From positions 19,516,510 to 19,580,509 of the forward strand of contig CM068315.1 in the NCBI GenBank assembly GCA_034766995.1: 64,000 nt of DNA, written 5' to 3'. The notes below the pieces were generated by a model. That model was not told the DNA's origin. It was given only the letters and a program-made list of their open reading frames with translations, and did not search any database. The DNA is from Acanthacorydalis orientalis. Its lineage: Eukaryota > Arthropoda > Insecta > Megaloptera > Corydalidae. The position numbers were made by a program, and so were the translations under genes. Positions 24,297-35,470 of the stretch are shown here, piece by piece; the stretch's first letter is position 1, and each line of letters starts with the position of its first letter.

Positions 24297-24345
<49 letters not shown>
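23028..24345. other. AT-rich spacer ending in (TA)n
   Basis: No call for 1.2 kb; a (TA)n array occupies 24300-24345 directly before the pogo/Tigger end. Confidence 0.6.
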
Positions 24346-24347
<2 letters not shown>

Positions 24348-24957
24348 GTATATATCGGCGTATAAGGCGACCCCTAAAACCCAAAAAATTCTTCAAAAAA
24401 TAGGTGGTCATTTTGAACATTCAAAAAATGTATGAAAAGTATTATATGTGGCTCTTATTATCGAAGAAGTTGACCACCCCTGTATATAACTTAAATTCAT
24501 TAAATAAATCATTTTAAATATTTTTTTTTTAAATAAATACATTTTGCTTATAGGTCCCAATTTTATTCGTCATCCAAGTCTAAAATTTCATGAAACACAT
24601 CGTGAGGCTCATTCTCGTTGTACGGGTCAGGATCTAAATCTGTTGAATCAGCTTCATTTTCATCATCATCAATGCCTCATAATAGATCATCTTCCATACC
24701 ATCCATAGCATTAAAGATCCTGCACTTTCTGAATGATTTGATTACATTTTCTGTTTTTACCTTATCCCAAGCTTTTATTTTAAACCGAAAAATTAATTTC
24801 CTTAATTTTGATTTTAGACATAAAATGTATTATAACATGTGAAAGAGGTGTTCAATTTAGAATCGTCTTATACGACCGTAATATGATAAATGTATAAATT
24901 TCGTCTTAAAATTTCGACCTTGTCTTATACGTAGATCACCTTATACGCCGTGATATA

Positions 24958-24960
<3 letters not shown>
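24346..24960 (-). mobile_element. pogo/Tigger-type deletion derivative inside (TA)n
   Basis: Inverted ends: left ccgtatatatcggcgtataa; right, inward, cgtatatcacggcgtataag. Subterminal repeats of cgtataag-type motifs are typical of this group. Minus-strand translation 24560-24790 gives WDKVKTENVIKSFRKCRIFN, AMDGMEDDLL, one stop, then IDDDENEADSTDLDPDPYNE and HEILDLDDE-stop: the acidic C-terminal tail of a pogo/Tigger (DDE_1) transposase. The DNA-binding and DDE parts are missing. Both flanks are (TA)n arrays, consistent with TA targeting. Confidence 0.78.

Positions 24961-25016
<56 letters not shown>
24958..25016. repeat. (TA)n array
   Basis: Pure TA dinucleotide array between the pogo/Tigger derivative and the RTE LINE fragment. 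Confidence 0.95.
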
Positions 25017-25017
<1 letters not shown>

Positions 25018-25426
25018 CGCCAAAATTATTCAGACTCCAAACAACATAGAGAAGTTTGGAAAGATGCATGCTAGAAATAACAAGAAGAGATAGGAAAAGA
25101 ATAGAATGGATACGAAAACAGACAGAGTCACATATGTAATAAGAATAGTAAAGAGTCTGAAATGGAAATGAGTGGGGCATGATGCAAGAAGAGAAGAGAC
25201 TAGATAACTATCGATAGAGAAGATTGTCGATGGACAACAAAAATTATTAACTGGGAACCAAGGAATATAAAAAGATCAAGAAAGAGACCAATGAACAGGT
25301 GGGATAAAGAAATTAAAATTTTTATTGAAAATCGGTGGAAAAGAGAGACATTAAATCGTACAAATTGGAAAATCATGGAAGTTGCCTTTATCCGGCAGTG
25401 GATTGACAAAAGCTGCTGCTGATGAT
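25017..25426 (+). pseudogene. RTE-type LINE, 3' coding end
   Basis: Plus-strand translation in two frames gives TDRVTYVIRIVKSLKWK, GHDARREE, KRSRKRPMNRWDKEI, NRTNWKIMEVAFIRQWIDKS then stop. This is the C-terminus after the reverse transcriptase in RTE-clade and related LINEs (IARL-KWxWAGHIARR ... GRPxxRWxDDI ... WxxLxEAFxQQWxxxG). Severely 5' truncated with internal stops. The 3' end is gctgctgctgatgat, immediately followed by (TA)n. The segment 36622-37040 is a homologous copy in the opposite orientation. Confidence 0.8.
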
Positions 25427-25510
25427 ATATATATATATATAGTTTTCGGGGTTTTAGGTCGCTTCGACAACTAGGGTTATTAGCGCCCGAGATAATATAT
25501 ATATATATAT
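25427..25510. repeat. Two short (TA)n arrays around a GC-richer 54-bp segment
   Basis: 25441-25494 (ttttcggggttttaggtcgc ... gcgcccgagata) is markedly GC-richer than its surroundings and sits between (TA)n tracts. Origin unknown. Confidence 0.7.
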
Positions 25511-26030
25511 TTTCCGATCGTGAATATCACGGACAACCGAAAAAATTTGAAGACGAGGAATTTGAGCAGCTGTTAAGTGAAACTCAGCTCAGACTGAACT
25601 GGAGTTCGCTCAACAACTCGGAGTTACCCAGCAAACAATTTCCTATCGTCTATATTGGCTGGGAAAAATGTAGAAGCTAGACCGATGGGTTCCACATGAA
25701 TTCAGCCCGGAAAACAAAGAAACAAGATATGATATGACTATTTTCTCGATCAACAAGTTCGAAAAGAAGGATTTTTTATATAAAATCATAACCGGGGTTG
25801 AAAAATGGATTTTGTACGACAATCCTAAGCGTCGAAAATCATGGGTGACGCCCGGTGAATCATCAACATCGACTTCTACATCATATATTCACGACAAAAA
25901 AATGTTATTGTGTATTTGGTGGGATATTAAGTGTGTGGCGTATTATGAGTAGCTCCATCTTGGTCAGACTACACTCGTAAATTCAGAACGTTTCCTACAA
26001 CGGCTCCCCGGTTTTTTGAAATTTTTTCCC
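25511..26030 (+). pseudogene. Mariner transposase, middle segment
   Basis: Reads QLGVTQQTISYRLYWLG (second HTH), LDRWVPHEFSPENKETRYDM, KIITGVEKWILYDNPKRRKS, TSTSYIHDKKMLLCIWWD, CVAYYE-stop, then LVNSERFLQRL. Relatives have GDEKW where this has GVEKW, so the first catalytic Asp is replaced by Val. N-terminal HTH is partial (YHGQPKKFEDEE) and the second and third Asp region is missing: similarity ends near 26005. Terminal repeats not found. Confidence 0.8.
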
Positions 26031-26204
26031 GGAACCCACGCAAGAGACATTAATAAAAATCACAATTAACACAACACACAACTTACACCCCACAAAAGCG
26101 GATAACTACCGACTTAGGCAAGGGCACCGCACAAATTTCATGAACAAAAGGCCAAACCGGCCCTGTGTTATATTATTATTATCAATAAAATTTATTTTTA
26201 TTTT

Positions 26205-26635
26205 ATTTATTTTACAACAGCTCATCTGTTTGAGTAACGAATTAGAGAAAAAAATGCCATTTATTGCCGAGGAAACGAGCAAAGTCATTTTAGAGCATGA
26301 CAACACTTGAAAGGGACCAAAACGTTATTTGTTCGTTGGGTTAGTAAGTTCTCTCTTATGGGGCGTATACAGATTATCACTTGTTCCGGTTGCTCCAGCA
26401 TTACCTGGTTGATATCTATTTTAAAACAGTGGAAGAGATCCGACAATGCATTTGAAGACTTCAGACTCAACGCCGACATCTTTTTTTCAACAAGGGATTC
26501 GTTAGTTACCCGATAGATGGAGTAAAGTTACACAAAATAATAGGGGATATTTTGAGGATTAAACTGTATTCCATTTTTCTGTAGATAAACATTCATTTTA
26601 TATAAAAAAAGTACTGAATTAATTTGTACGCCTAA
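26205..26635 (+). pseudogene. Mariner transposase C-terminal part with 3' end, third lineage
   Basis: In changing frames: LSNELEKKMPFIAEETSKVI, LEHDNT (second catalytic Asp), a small deletion, TDYHLFRLLQHYLVDIYFKT (third Asp) with VEEIRQCI, FFQQGIR, LPDRWSKVTQNN, GYFED-stop. The 3' terminus is gtactgaattaatttgtacg with cctaa before TA at 26636. The DNA between the second and third Asp blocks is shortened. The same terminus occurs at 43482, identifying one lineage. Confidence 0.78.
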
Positions 26636-27830
26636 TAGATGTAATGCAATAGTAAATAATTATTAACCATGTTTATTTTTTGTGACAAAAATCTCAATTA
26701 TTTTTGAAAAAATGGTATAGGTGTACGTAAGCTCGCGACACGTATTATGTCTGTTCCCTATTAAAATAAAAAATATATATTTAACAAAAAGTAAACAAAC
26801 CATGATATTTCATTGATAACAAATTCTAAACTATGTTAAACCTATTCCCCTGTCGTTACTTTGTTTTGCTAACATTTATTTATTCGGGTATTCGATATTT
26901 TCATTTATATTAAATATTTATTTGTTAATAAATGAGTTTTTAAACGTATTTTGCATAGTTCATTAAAAAAAATTATATCATTGCGTTGCGCACCAATTGC
27001 ATTAATTATTGATGTATATGCAGGAAAAACAATCTTCGTATGATATACAAACCAATGAACATCATTGATTCAATTATCGGTTGCAGCAATTGTATTGTGT
27101 CCCCTCTTTTTATCAAATGCAGTATTTAACGCACACGGAAGAAGGGAGTTTCCCTTTCCTGAATAAAATAGATCATAATTATTATATGTATGTCAGATAA
27201 TATATTTATATTATATATAGTTTTTTCTGATACAAGTATATGTGCACTTCGTTAAATTGTATAGTAAATTATTATAGTACTGTTTTAATAATCAAAATTT
27301 TACATATTTTAAATAAATGAAATATAAATAAAACCAAATAAATTGGCTTCATTAAATGTTTGCCATTTTTTCGATAAAGTTAAAATATTGGAAGTTTTAA
27401 AAAATAAATATTTTTTGATTTTAATTAGATTAATTAACCGTAATTCTGCATTAATGATTGTTTTTCAAAAGGTTTTAAAAACTATCTTTGAATAATTTTT
27501 ATTTTTGTTCAAATTTTATAATTAAGGCCTGGATCGCGGGACGCATGACTACTCAATTTGAAAAGTAGAATTTCACAGAAATGCAGTTAATACGCAGAGT
27601 CGGGAATATTCAAAGACTATTTAATTTTCTTACCTTCACTGTACGAATATTCATTCGAATAAGTGAAAATAAAAATATAAATGATTTTAATAGCAGTATC
27701 TTTGCCGCGCAATAAGAATTTCATGCTATTTTTATAATCTTTATGTACTAATTATCTATTAATAATCACATTATTATTGGCGAGTATTCACATCATTATT
27801 CGAATATTTTACAATTGTGATATATGAATA
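26636..27830. other. AT-rich spacer, no call
   Basis: About 1.2 kb without recognisable features; a slightly GC-richer point near 27530-27560. Confidence 0.5.
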
Positions 27831-28748
27831 CGAGGTCAGACAATTAAGTAATGCGATCGATTTTTTTTCTCGGCCTGTGGTAACACTGCGAACCTGTAAC
27901 TCCGCCACCGTAATAGCAGATCCCTACTCTCTCGATTGAGACCTTGATCACCCTCGTACGATCATTTCTTCGCCAGCTGTTTAGTGTTTTGTAACAACGC
28001 GCGAGTAGTGCATGTCACGAAAATGGAACAGAGAACATCGCTCAAGATTGTCTCGAGCAGGTTGAAAGTGATCCTACTCTTCTCGATCGAGTTATTACTG
28101 GTGATGAAAGTTGGTTCTTTCAATATGACCCCGAAACTAAACGACAAAGCCAACAGTGGCTGTCCCCTGGAGCACCAAGGCCAAAGAAGGCAAGAATGAG
28201 CAAGTCCAAAGTGAAAACCATGTTGATTTGCTTCTTCGACAGCATCGGAGTGGTTCACAAAGAGTTCGTACCACCTGGACAAACCGTAAATCAAGTATTC
28301 TACCGCAATGTGCTCGAAAAATTACGAAAAAGGGTGCTCAGAGTGCGTCCAGAGATCGCGAAGACTTGGGTTCTGCATCACGACAATGCTCCCTGTCACA
28401 GTGCGTTCAGTGTCTCTCAGTTTTTGGCGTCTAAAGGCATCGCAACGTTACCACAACCGCCCTATTCACCGGACATGTCACCCTGCGACTTTTTCCTATT
28501 CCCCCATATGAAAAAATTCGTCAAAGGTCGAGATTTTGAACTCCGTTGAAGATATTCAAGAATCTGTGACGAGGGTACTCGGAGAGGTCCACAAGAAGTG
28601 TTCCAGAATTGTTACGAAAACTGGAAAACTCGCTGGAATAAGTATATAGATGCGGAAGGGGACTACTTTGAAGGGGATCGCAGCGATGTACCTTAATTTT
28701 TAAATATACTCGATTTTTGAATTTTGTCGCATTACTTGTCTGACCTTG
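27831..28748 (+). mobile_element. Mariner deletion derivative, 918 bp, catalytic domain kept
   Basis: TA on both sides (27829-27830; 28749-28750). Inverted ends: cgaggtcagacaattaagta and, inward from the right, caaggtcagacaagtaatgc (the left has an extra tta). Base composition is much less AT-rich than the surroundings, suggesting recent arrival. It lacks the HTH part of the transposase. Confidence 0.9.
28023..28696 (+). pseudogene. Mariner transposase lacking its DNA-binding domain
   Basis: The native start MEQRT (ATG at 28023) is joined out of frame to the second third of the protein. The frame 28034-28549 is open for 171 codons: NIAQDCLEQVESDPTLLDRV, ITGDESWFFQYDPETK (first Asp), QWLSPGAPRPKKARMSKSKV, WVLHHDNAPCHSA (second Asp), PPYSPDMSPCDFFLFPHMKK (third Asp, 34 residues later). 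Then a frameshift near 28540 and the tail FQNCYENWKTRWNKYIDAEG, DYFEGDRSDVP-stop in another frame. About 160 N-terminal residues are missing compared with full-length relatives. All catalytic acids remain, but no HTH to bind the ends and no in-frame start, so it is unlikely to make an active enzyme. Confidence 0.88.
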
Positions 28749-28812
28749 TAGGATGTATTATCTACAATGTTAATCACTTTGAAAATATTAAATAGGGAAT
28801 ATTCGGCCTAGA

Positions 28813-29082
28813 CAGGCCTATAATCAGGGGTGAGCTAGGGGAGGCATTGCCCTCCCTCATTACAAAATCTTTGATTTTGGGAGATTTGAAAATCATGCAG
28901 AATCATTGTGAGAATCTTTCTAATGGGTTTCCTTCATAATTAAAAACGTTTCTACGCCCGAAAAAAAAATCGTGTCTATGAGCGCATTTCCACCGTATCC
29001 CCCAACAATTTTGATAAAAAAAATTTGCCTCCTCAAAAATTGTGTTTGTCCCATCTAATATGACGGTCTGGCTACGGGCCTG
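28813..29082. mobile_element. hAT-type MITE, 270 bp
   Basis: Ends are inverted: caggcctataatcag on the left and, inward from the right, caggcccgtagccag (11 of 15). Flanks are near-identical 8-mers ggcctaga (28805-28812) and ggtctaga (29083-29090), the 8-bp duplication typical of hAT transposons. No coding. A diverged copy in reverse orientation lies at 58455-58640. Confidence 0.72.
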
Positions 29083-29143
29083 GGTCTAGATAATACTACT
29101 ACTAAACTATGAACCTAATATAATACGTGAACTGGTACAAATA

Positions 29144-29166
29144 TGTATATATATATATATACACAT

Positions 29167-29213
<47 letters not shown>
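29144..29213. repeat. (TA)n array
   Basis: TA array with one acacatacac interruption. Confidence 0.95.
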
Positions 29214-29216
<3 letters not shown>

Positions 29217-29454
29217 TTATGTTTACTTTATTATTTAAAACGGACTTTGAATGAATATTTCTAACAATCAAAAACTTTTAATATATTTCTTTTAAAAAAG
29301 GACATTATTAAATATGAAATTTGATATAAATTTTAAATAAATAGATGAAAAAGTTAATATAAGTAATTATGAATTTTTCTGTTGTATAAGGCATCCCCAT
29401 ATATAATGGAAATCTGATAATTTTGTACACACACCATTCCTCCAATATATATAT

Positions 29455-29670
29455 TAACTTTTTCATAAATGAATTCTTTTCTTGTCCCACAAACCACAAA
29501 AAATATTTTTGATCAAAAATGTTCAATAAATGATTATTAATCATTTTTGATTGTTGCTTATATTTGATTATTGCACATAACGCTAAGGACAGAAAGATTT
29601 TTTTTTATTATTTATGGGGTACGAAGAGAATTAATTTGTGAAAGTGAATTTAGCCTCAGTATCAGAACTA
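29455..29670. repeat. MITE-like family copy with two opposed arms
   Basis: Left arm ataaatgaattcttttcttg, ccacaaaccacaaaaaata, tttttgatcaaaaatgttca; right arm in reverse (gagaattaatttgtgaaagt at about 29626). The arms enclose ~60 bp. Best-preserved two-armed copy with 56302-56440. Confidence 0.65.
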
Positions 29671-30790
29671 TATTGTATTTACTTTTACTTTGTCTTTTAG
29701 GTGTAGGACGGACAGTGTCTACTGAATTTGTGGACTCATTTGTTGTTTACAATACCAAAATGTTATCTAGATTTTCTGTTAAAACAATAGGCAGTATACT
29801 ATTTGAAGTCAGAGAACATTGAGTAATCCAAATAATATTAATAATATTTAGTTATATCATATCCTGCTTTTTTACTGTTTTTTGTTGTTTCCTGTGATCA
29901 GGATTATAGGTGTAATAATTACTAATTTAATAGGAAGTCTTGTTTGTTGTAGAAAATATTTTGTTACAATAGATCTCTTCAAACTGGAAACTATTAAAAA
30001 ATATACACATGTTTGTGGATGAAAATTACCAAATATAATAGTTTGATAAATTGTAATTGAAATCTAATGCACTGAACTGAAATTGGTCTCAGCATTATTA
30101 CCACATTCTATATAAAAACTATCATGCAGAGATAATTGTTTACTGAATTAGTAAGGTCTGACTCATTTAAAATGTTGCTATGAGTATAAGAAGGTTTCAG
30201 AATATATGTTAGGTTTCTGTTTTGATAAAAGAACATACAGACCTAAAAAAAAGCCATCTGATAAACATGTTTTAATAAGAGATTTGTAAATGCAATAAGA
30301 AACCCTACAAAAAATGTTCAATCTGCATGAGTTTATTATTGCTAATGGACAATTGATAGCACATCATGGACGATACTTAATCAAGCAATTTAATTTATGA
30401 AAACCATCTGAATATGGTTTAAAAATTTGGACACTTCGTAATACTATGGCATGAAGGCTGCCAGGGAGGAATAAATTTAGTAAAAGATCCAAAGGAACAT
30501 TGTCAGACATATTTCAATTTCTTATATATATATATAAAATAAAACTCACTGAGTTTTCTTCCAGAGTATAAATAAATACCATATACTATAATATTTATAA
30601 CTTTAAAATAATCATTACATTGAATAAAACAGCATTTACTTTGTTCATTTAGTAATAATATAACAATTAAAACAAATATCATATTTTATAATAATTACTC
30701 TAAGAGTTTTATAAAATCATATATTTTAATAAACATATGTTCATTTTGAATTGTTTTATATTTACAACTGTACTTTTATGTTATAATATG

Positions 30791-30885
<95 letters not shown>

Positions 30886-32923
30886 TGTGTTATTTATACA
30901 GTTTTATTATTTATACTGGGAACAAAATTATCATCATTTATTTTATGTTTTCTTCTTTATGTATTCCAATAATAATTTTTTTTATAATTATTTTATTTCA
31001 ATGTCCATATATTCTGTTTATTGTCAAATAATTATAATTAGTTAAACTGTAATTTTTATTAAACAAATTAAAATCATTTGTTCTTTGGTTATTTTGATAT
31101 TTTGTTTTTATATGATTTACATGATTGCTCACAATATATAGTTCTAGAATAAGATAATATTTAATGCTGTAAATATCGTAATTAGCATATGTCTGATCAT
31201 AAGAAAATATTTACTACACATTCTTGACTAAACAAGTCTTCATTCTCAAAATCTTTTCTGTGAGAATAATTTACTACACCTCATACATTTTATATAAAAT
31301 GAACTTATGCACTTGAATATATACTCTAAATCATATATTTTTACATAATTTTCAACTGTAAATAAATTATTTAACATTTAAATTTTAATAAAAGATATTG
31401 TATTCTTGGTTCATTTTTGCCTAATTTTTATTTTGAAATTTTGCTCTTAATACAAGTAATTGTTTTCGATTGTATTGAATATAAAACTCATAAACATTCC
31501 ATTCACTTGTTGGAATATTTGTCTTCCATTAGCAAATTTTATAGAAACAGCATGCTTAACTTCTACATTTTAATTTTTTTTCTCTCGTTTTGTGGAACAA
31601 AAAAGTACTTGAGCCTTTTCAAGCCTAAAATTTTATTTGTTGTAAAATAAGTAGATATATATAGAACATGCCCTTGTCTTGTAATTGGAATTCCTAATAA
31701 TGAAAGTCATATATACATTATGATTATTTAATCACTTTATACAGAAGAACTTTCAAAAATGTATAAACTGAAAAATATATAGCAAAGTTTTAAAAATTAT
31801 GGTAAAAATATATACTGAAGTAAATTTACTAATATTTAATACTGAAATTGTTTATGTACTTTAAAATCATCATATGGCTGAAAATTTTACTTGCAGAAAA
31901 AGTTTTTGAGTCACCGTCTCCGATGTAAATTTATATTTTACATCATGTTGTTGCTCTGATCTCTTGAACAATTCAACTACAGCATCAACTGATTTTCCAA
32001 CTAGTTTTTTGCGGCTGAACTCGTGTCCGCAGTTTTACACTCAATTTTATTTGGTCTTAGAGGAGGGTTCTTCTTTTTTGGGCGGATATGTAATTGGTCT
32101 CTAGAACCTTTGCAATTGATAGAATATTTCAACATTTTCAAAATCAGCAATGAAATGACACAACTATACTCTTCGAATGATGATAGTCAACTAAAGTTGA
32201 AATCAATAACCCTTATACACCTACTAAGAGTAGCTAACAGTACTTTTTTAAGAGTATCCATGTAAATTCTTGCAAACAAAGAGACACACAAATACAGTTG
32301 CCCCTAAGTATTAGGGAATGAAGGACACCTGGTTCTAATAGCCAGGTGCACCTGCACTTGAACCAGCCCCTTGATGCACGGTCACTTTTATCATTCAAAT
32401 GTTAAAGAATTTTCTCCTAGGATGATATAATGAAATAAACACCACATATAATATTGTTGGTACATATATGTACCACGAGAAAATACTGCTGGTATACATA
32501 GGTATCAAGAGTTAAAATCTTCCAAAAATCGACATTATAAAAATAACTTTTATACTTATTATAACAAGAATACGCAGTAATTATGTTAAATATTATTACT
32601 TATTAGAATTATTTTATTTATAACACTTTTTACACAAAATTCTATAAAAATATCATCCTTTGTTGATACTCTTGATAAAAATGACACAATGCTATGCATA
32701 TATTGTGACAAAATTGTGTTATACGGGGAATTCACTTTTTCTGTAAATAGTAAAATATGACTTGGTGCATATTTTAACCATTTACAGAGCAATTTCAAGC
32801 TCCTAGTACATTTATAATTTTGGTGGTACGTACAGCTGTCTTTGATAAAATAGCAGTGCCGTTAGTAATTTAAAGTAATTATAGTTCTTATAGTGTTTTA
32901 AAACAGAATTTATTTTTTATTAT
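29671..32923. other. Long AT-rich stretch, no gene call
   Basis: Holds a (TA)n array at 30788-30878. The minus-strand segment 31905-32120 shows short coding-like runs (LVGKSVDAVVELFKRSEQQH; RPKKKNPPLRPNKIE) without a full frame or a family match; it could be a remote exon of the THAP locus or chance. A small hairpin cacctgg/ccaggtg lies near 32327-32350. Nothing else recognised. Confidence 0.45.
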
Positions 32924-33292
32924 CTAAATAAAGAGTATTTTTAACAGAAATAAATTTATGCCAAAAAAAGAAAATAATTTAAATTTAAGGGTTAAAGGCC
33001 GATGAATACGATACATGAACAGGAATCTGTGATCAACCTTATCTTCCACACTGAAAGTCGGAGTTGCTTGGTCTCGATGGGCATAAAGCTTCCTTTTCTT
33101 TCTCTGGACCACTCTTCATCTTCAAAATCGACCAAGCCTTTGTACGTAAGATTTCGGAAACTAACTTGCAAACTTTCCCTTGTTCTGATTTCATCCAAAA
33201 GCAGAAGACTGTTTACAGATGAATTTTCCGCAGTAAATAAATCAAAAAATTGCTCGTTGTATCCACAAATCGAATCAATGGCTTATAGGTAC
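32924..33292 (-). pseudogene. P-element-like transposase exon 6, nonsense plus frameshift
   Basis: From exon 5 donor AAAAAG|GTTGAT (33384/33383) to acceptor TTTCAG|GTACC (33293/33292), splicing gives RTIKRYL, then TAA at 33285-33283 where relatives have a residue such as Lys, then AIDSICGYNEQFFDLFTAEN and LLLLDEIRTRESLQVSFRNL (first catalytic Asp of the P-type RNase H fold), TYKGLVDFEDEE. A frameshift near 33100 is needed to continue into KVDHRFLFMYRIHRPLT and KLFSFFGI, which match the following ADHxLVFMxxP region. The rest of the transposase (GTP-binding insertion and C-terminus) is absent. So the catalytic half is dead even though exons 1-5 are intact. Confidence 0.75.
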
Positions 33293-33355
33293 CTGAAATG
33301 TTGATGATTTTATATAGTCACACTGTCTCAAATAATGAAATATAGAATTTATTTT

Positions 33356-35230
33356 TCATAGTGTGTAATAAAAAGTAATCAACCTTTTTATTGTACGACT
33401 GTTTGGCAGAGGTAAAAGATTCAAGTTTCGCAAATTATTATAATTAGCGGGTGACCGCAGATGCAACAAAATACAGCTGAGTAGCCAATCGTCCGAGTAT
33501 CTTTTGCCATGTTTGCCATTTGTTTTGGCGCTTCGTAAAATCTGTCTAATAGTTTCTCGTTGCGGTTTCTCAACACCGAGTTCTTCCATTTTGTCTTCTA
33601 CAGTACTTTCTTCAGTAGACCTCAGATGTTTTTCCAACTGTTGCATTTTTTCTTTATACTTTTTCACTCTGGCTTCCCATCTTTTGCTCCTTCTATTGGT
33701 GTTATACAACTGCATGCGTACTTTTGTCAGTTTGTTTTGTGTATCCCAATTACTACTGCAACTACTGGCATTTGAACTCTGACGATTTTGTAATCGATAA
33801 TGTTTTTGATATATGTTTCTCAACACTTTACGGCAAAATTGACAGATTTTACATTCAGGATCAATAATGATACGACATTGAACGTGTCTCCAAGTATCTG
33901 CGTTTTCGCGAACAGCTGTGTTTGATGAAAAATTGGATGTGTCAAATGTACATTTTGCACCAGGGCAAGTTTTTAAATTGTCAATTGTATTTACAAACTT
34001 GACGAAGCTATCGATGCTGTCAAGAGCGTTCTCACCACCGTAATCCAATGGATTCATTTTCAGACAGCGCAACTGAAGATTAATTTCAAGATCTTCATCG
34101 ACCATAATTGTCCATGATTTAACTATTTCTGGATGTCCTTGTACGAGTCGACAAATGTCTTTCGTAAAATACAAGACATTAGACATGGGACGATCGATAT
34201 TTTTAACTTTTCGGAATGTCCAATCAATTGGAATGGAACCTCCTACGTTTTCAGATAATTCCTCGAAAGTAAAACCTTCTCTCTTGATGTTTTTCTGATC
34301 CTCGCAGTTTGTAGAAACGTTCGAGTCATCGTCCATGACAACGGAAGTCATCGGAAACATTGATGAACGCCTCAAATCCAGCATTGACAAACTTTTCTAA
34401 AAGAATGTAATTATTATACATTAGATAACAAACTTTATTATGATTGTCCATCATTGCACATACTTTATCAGAGTTGACATCTGAAGTGCTCTGTTCATCA
34501 TCGGAAGACAAAACATCCCTTGACCTTTTTAACAAAACTTTTGATTTTGAAAATTCTAAGTCTGTATTATTTTCCTGCACATGAAATTTATGAATTAAAC
34601 AAGGCCAAAAGTTTTTTTTGTATTTTGGAATTGTATATACACACTTCATTGACAGACTTGACATCACAGCGCTTGCTTTCCTCGGAATCCACACCTGCTG
34701 GGTGCGAATTATCGCAGACAGTCAAGTTCTCCATTTGTGCCCCATCAACAGCATTCTCCTGTAAAAGTAACAATTATTTTAGTTTTAGATTATCACTACG
34801 ATTTCTAATTCTATGTGTATACGTTGGAAGTGCTCGGTGTCTCCTGTACAGATTGTCCACTTTGAGGCAAATGTAACGACGGTACAGCTCCTTTCCGCAA
34901 TTGCGGGATAGCATATTGTCCCTAATAACAAATAAATAATTTGTTTTACTAAATTAAAACGAAAACAAACATAGCAAGAGGCTGTAATGTAAAAAATACC
35001 GTTGCAATAACTTTTCCATTGAAAATATGCTCCTTTACGTACAAAACATCGCCCGGTGCAAAATGTTTCGAACAGACTCTGTGACTCTTCCTTAATTTTT
35101 TATTTAGACCAATGGCATTTTCCCACAATTTTTGCAGTGTTTCATCCGCTCGGACACTAAAGAAACTTAACTTTGTTTCAGTTTTCTCAAAATTACACTC
35201 GGGAACAACACATATTTTCTTTCGAGACAT
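33356..35230 (-). CDS. THAP-domain, P-element-like transposase gene (exons 1-5 open)
   Basis: Five exons on the minus strand join in one open frame with GT-AG introns: 35230-35000, 34921-34823, 34758-34645, 34574-34464, 34396-33384 (introns 78, 64, 70, 67 bp; all phase 0). Exon 1 starts MSRKKICVVPEC, a THAP zinc finger: Cys7, Cys12, Trp36, Cys53, His56, with AVPS at residues 89-92 in exon 2. Exon 5 (337 codons) has TWRHVQC and CKICQFC motifs, a coiled coil (YNTNRRSKRWEARVKKYKEK onward) and YSDDWLLSCILLHLRSP with LLPLPNSRTIK, typical of P-element/THAP9-like transposases. If intron 5 stays unspliced the frame runs to TGA at 33356, giving about 531 residues without a catalytic core, comparable in design to P-element repressors made by intron retention. 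No terminal repeats found, so it may be a decayed transposon or a domesticated gene. Confidence 0.75.
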
Positions 35231-35470
35231 TTTTGTACGAAACAGATTTGACAAACATTTCGCAAACAATTACATATTTAGGTTAGTTTGTTTACATTTT
35301 CAACGCGCACGTAAAGAATGAGCGCGACACGAGCGAACAGAAATGTGAGAGAGAGAGAAGTCGAATTAAAAATCTATTGGTAGTGTCGCCTGGTGGCATT
35401 TACAATCCCTAACCAAAGAAATGTATTGAGTATTCTATGATATTGAGTTTATGTAGAGTATTGGTAGTAT
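35231..35470. promoter_or_regulatory. Upstream region of the THAP gene
   Basis: The ~240 bp upstream of the THAP start are less AT-rich (gcgcacg, gagcgcgacacgagcg) and include a (GA)n tract near 35350. This is compatible with a promoter or 5' leader; no TATA box or initiator is evident. P-type terminal repeats were looked for and not recognised. Confidence 0.3.

Noticed and set aside
28156..28511. Alternative-frame open frames overlapping the mariner catalytic domain
   Set aside because: Shadows of the real transposase frame, which carries GDESW, HHDNA and CDFF motifs.
31905..32120. Minus-strand coding-like runs that might be later exons of the THAP/P-like gene
   Set aside because: No splice sites, no P-element motif and stops in every frame.
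32327..32350. Small hairpin cacctgg/ccaggtg as terminal structure of the P-like element
   Set aside because: Seven-bp stem with no matching structure near the gene's 5' side.
33002..33782. Plus-strand open frames at 33002-33304, 33504-33782 and 34520-34876
   Set aside because: They are antisense to the THAP/P-like exons, which explain the open frames.
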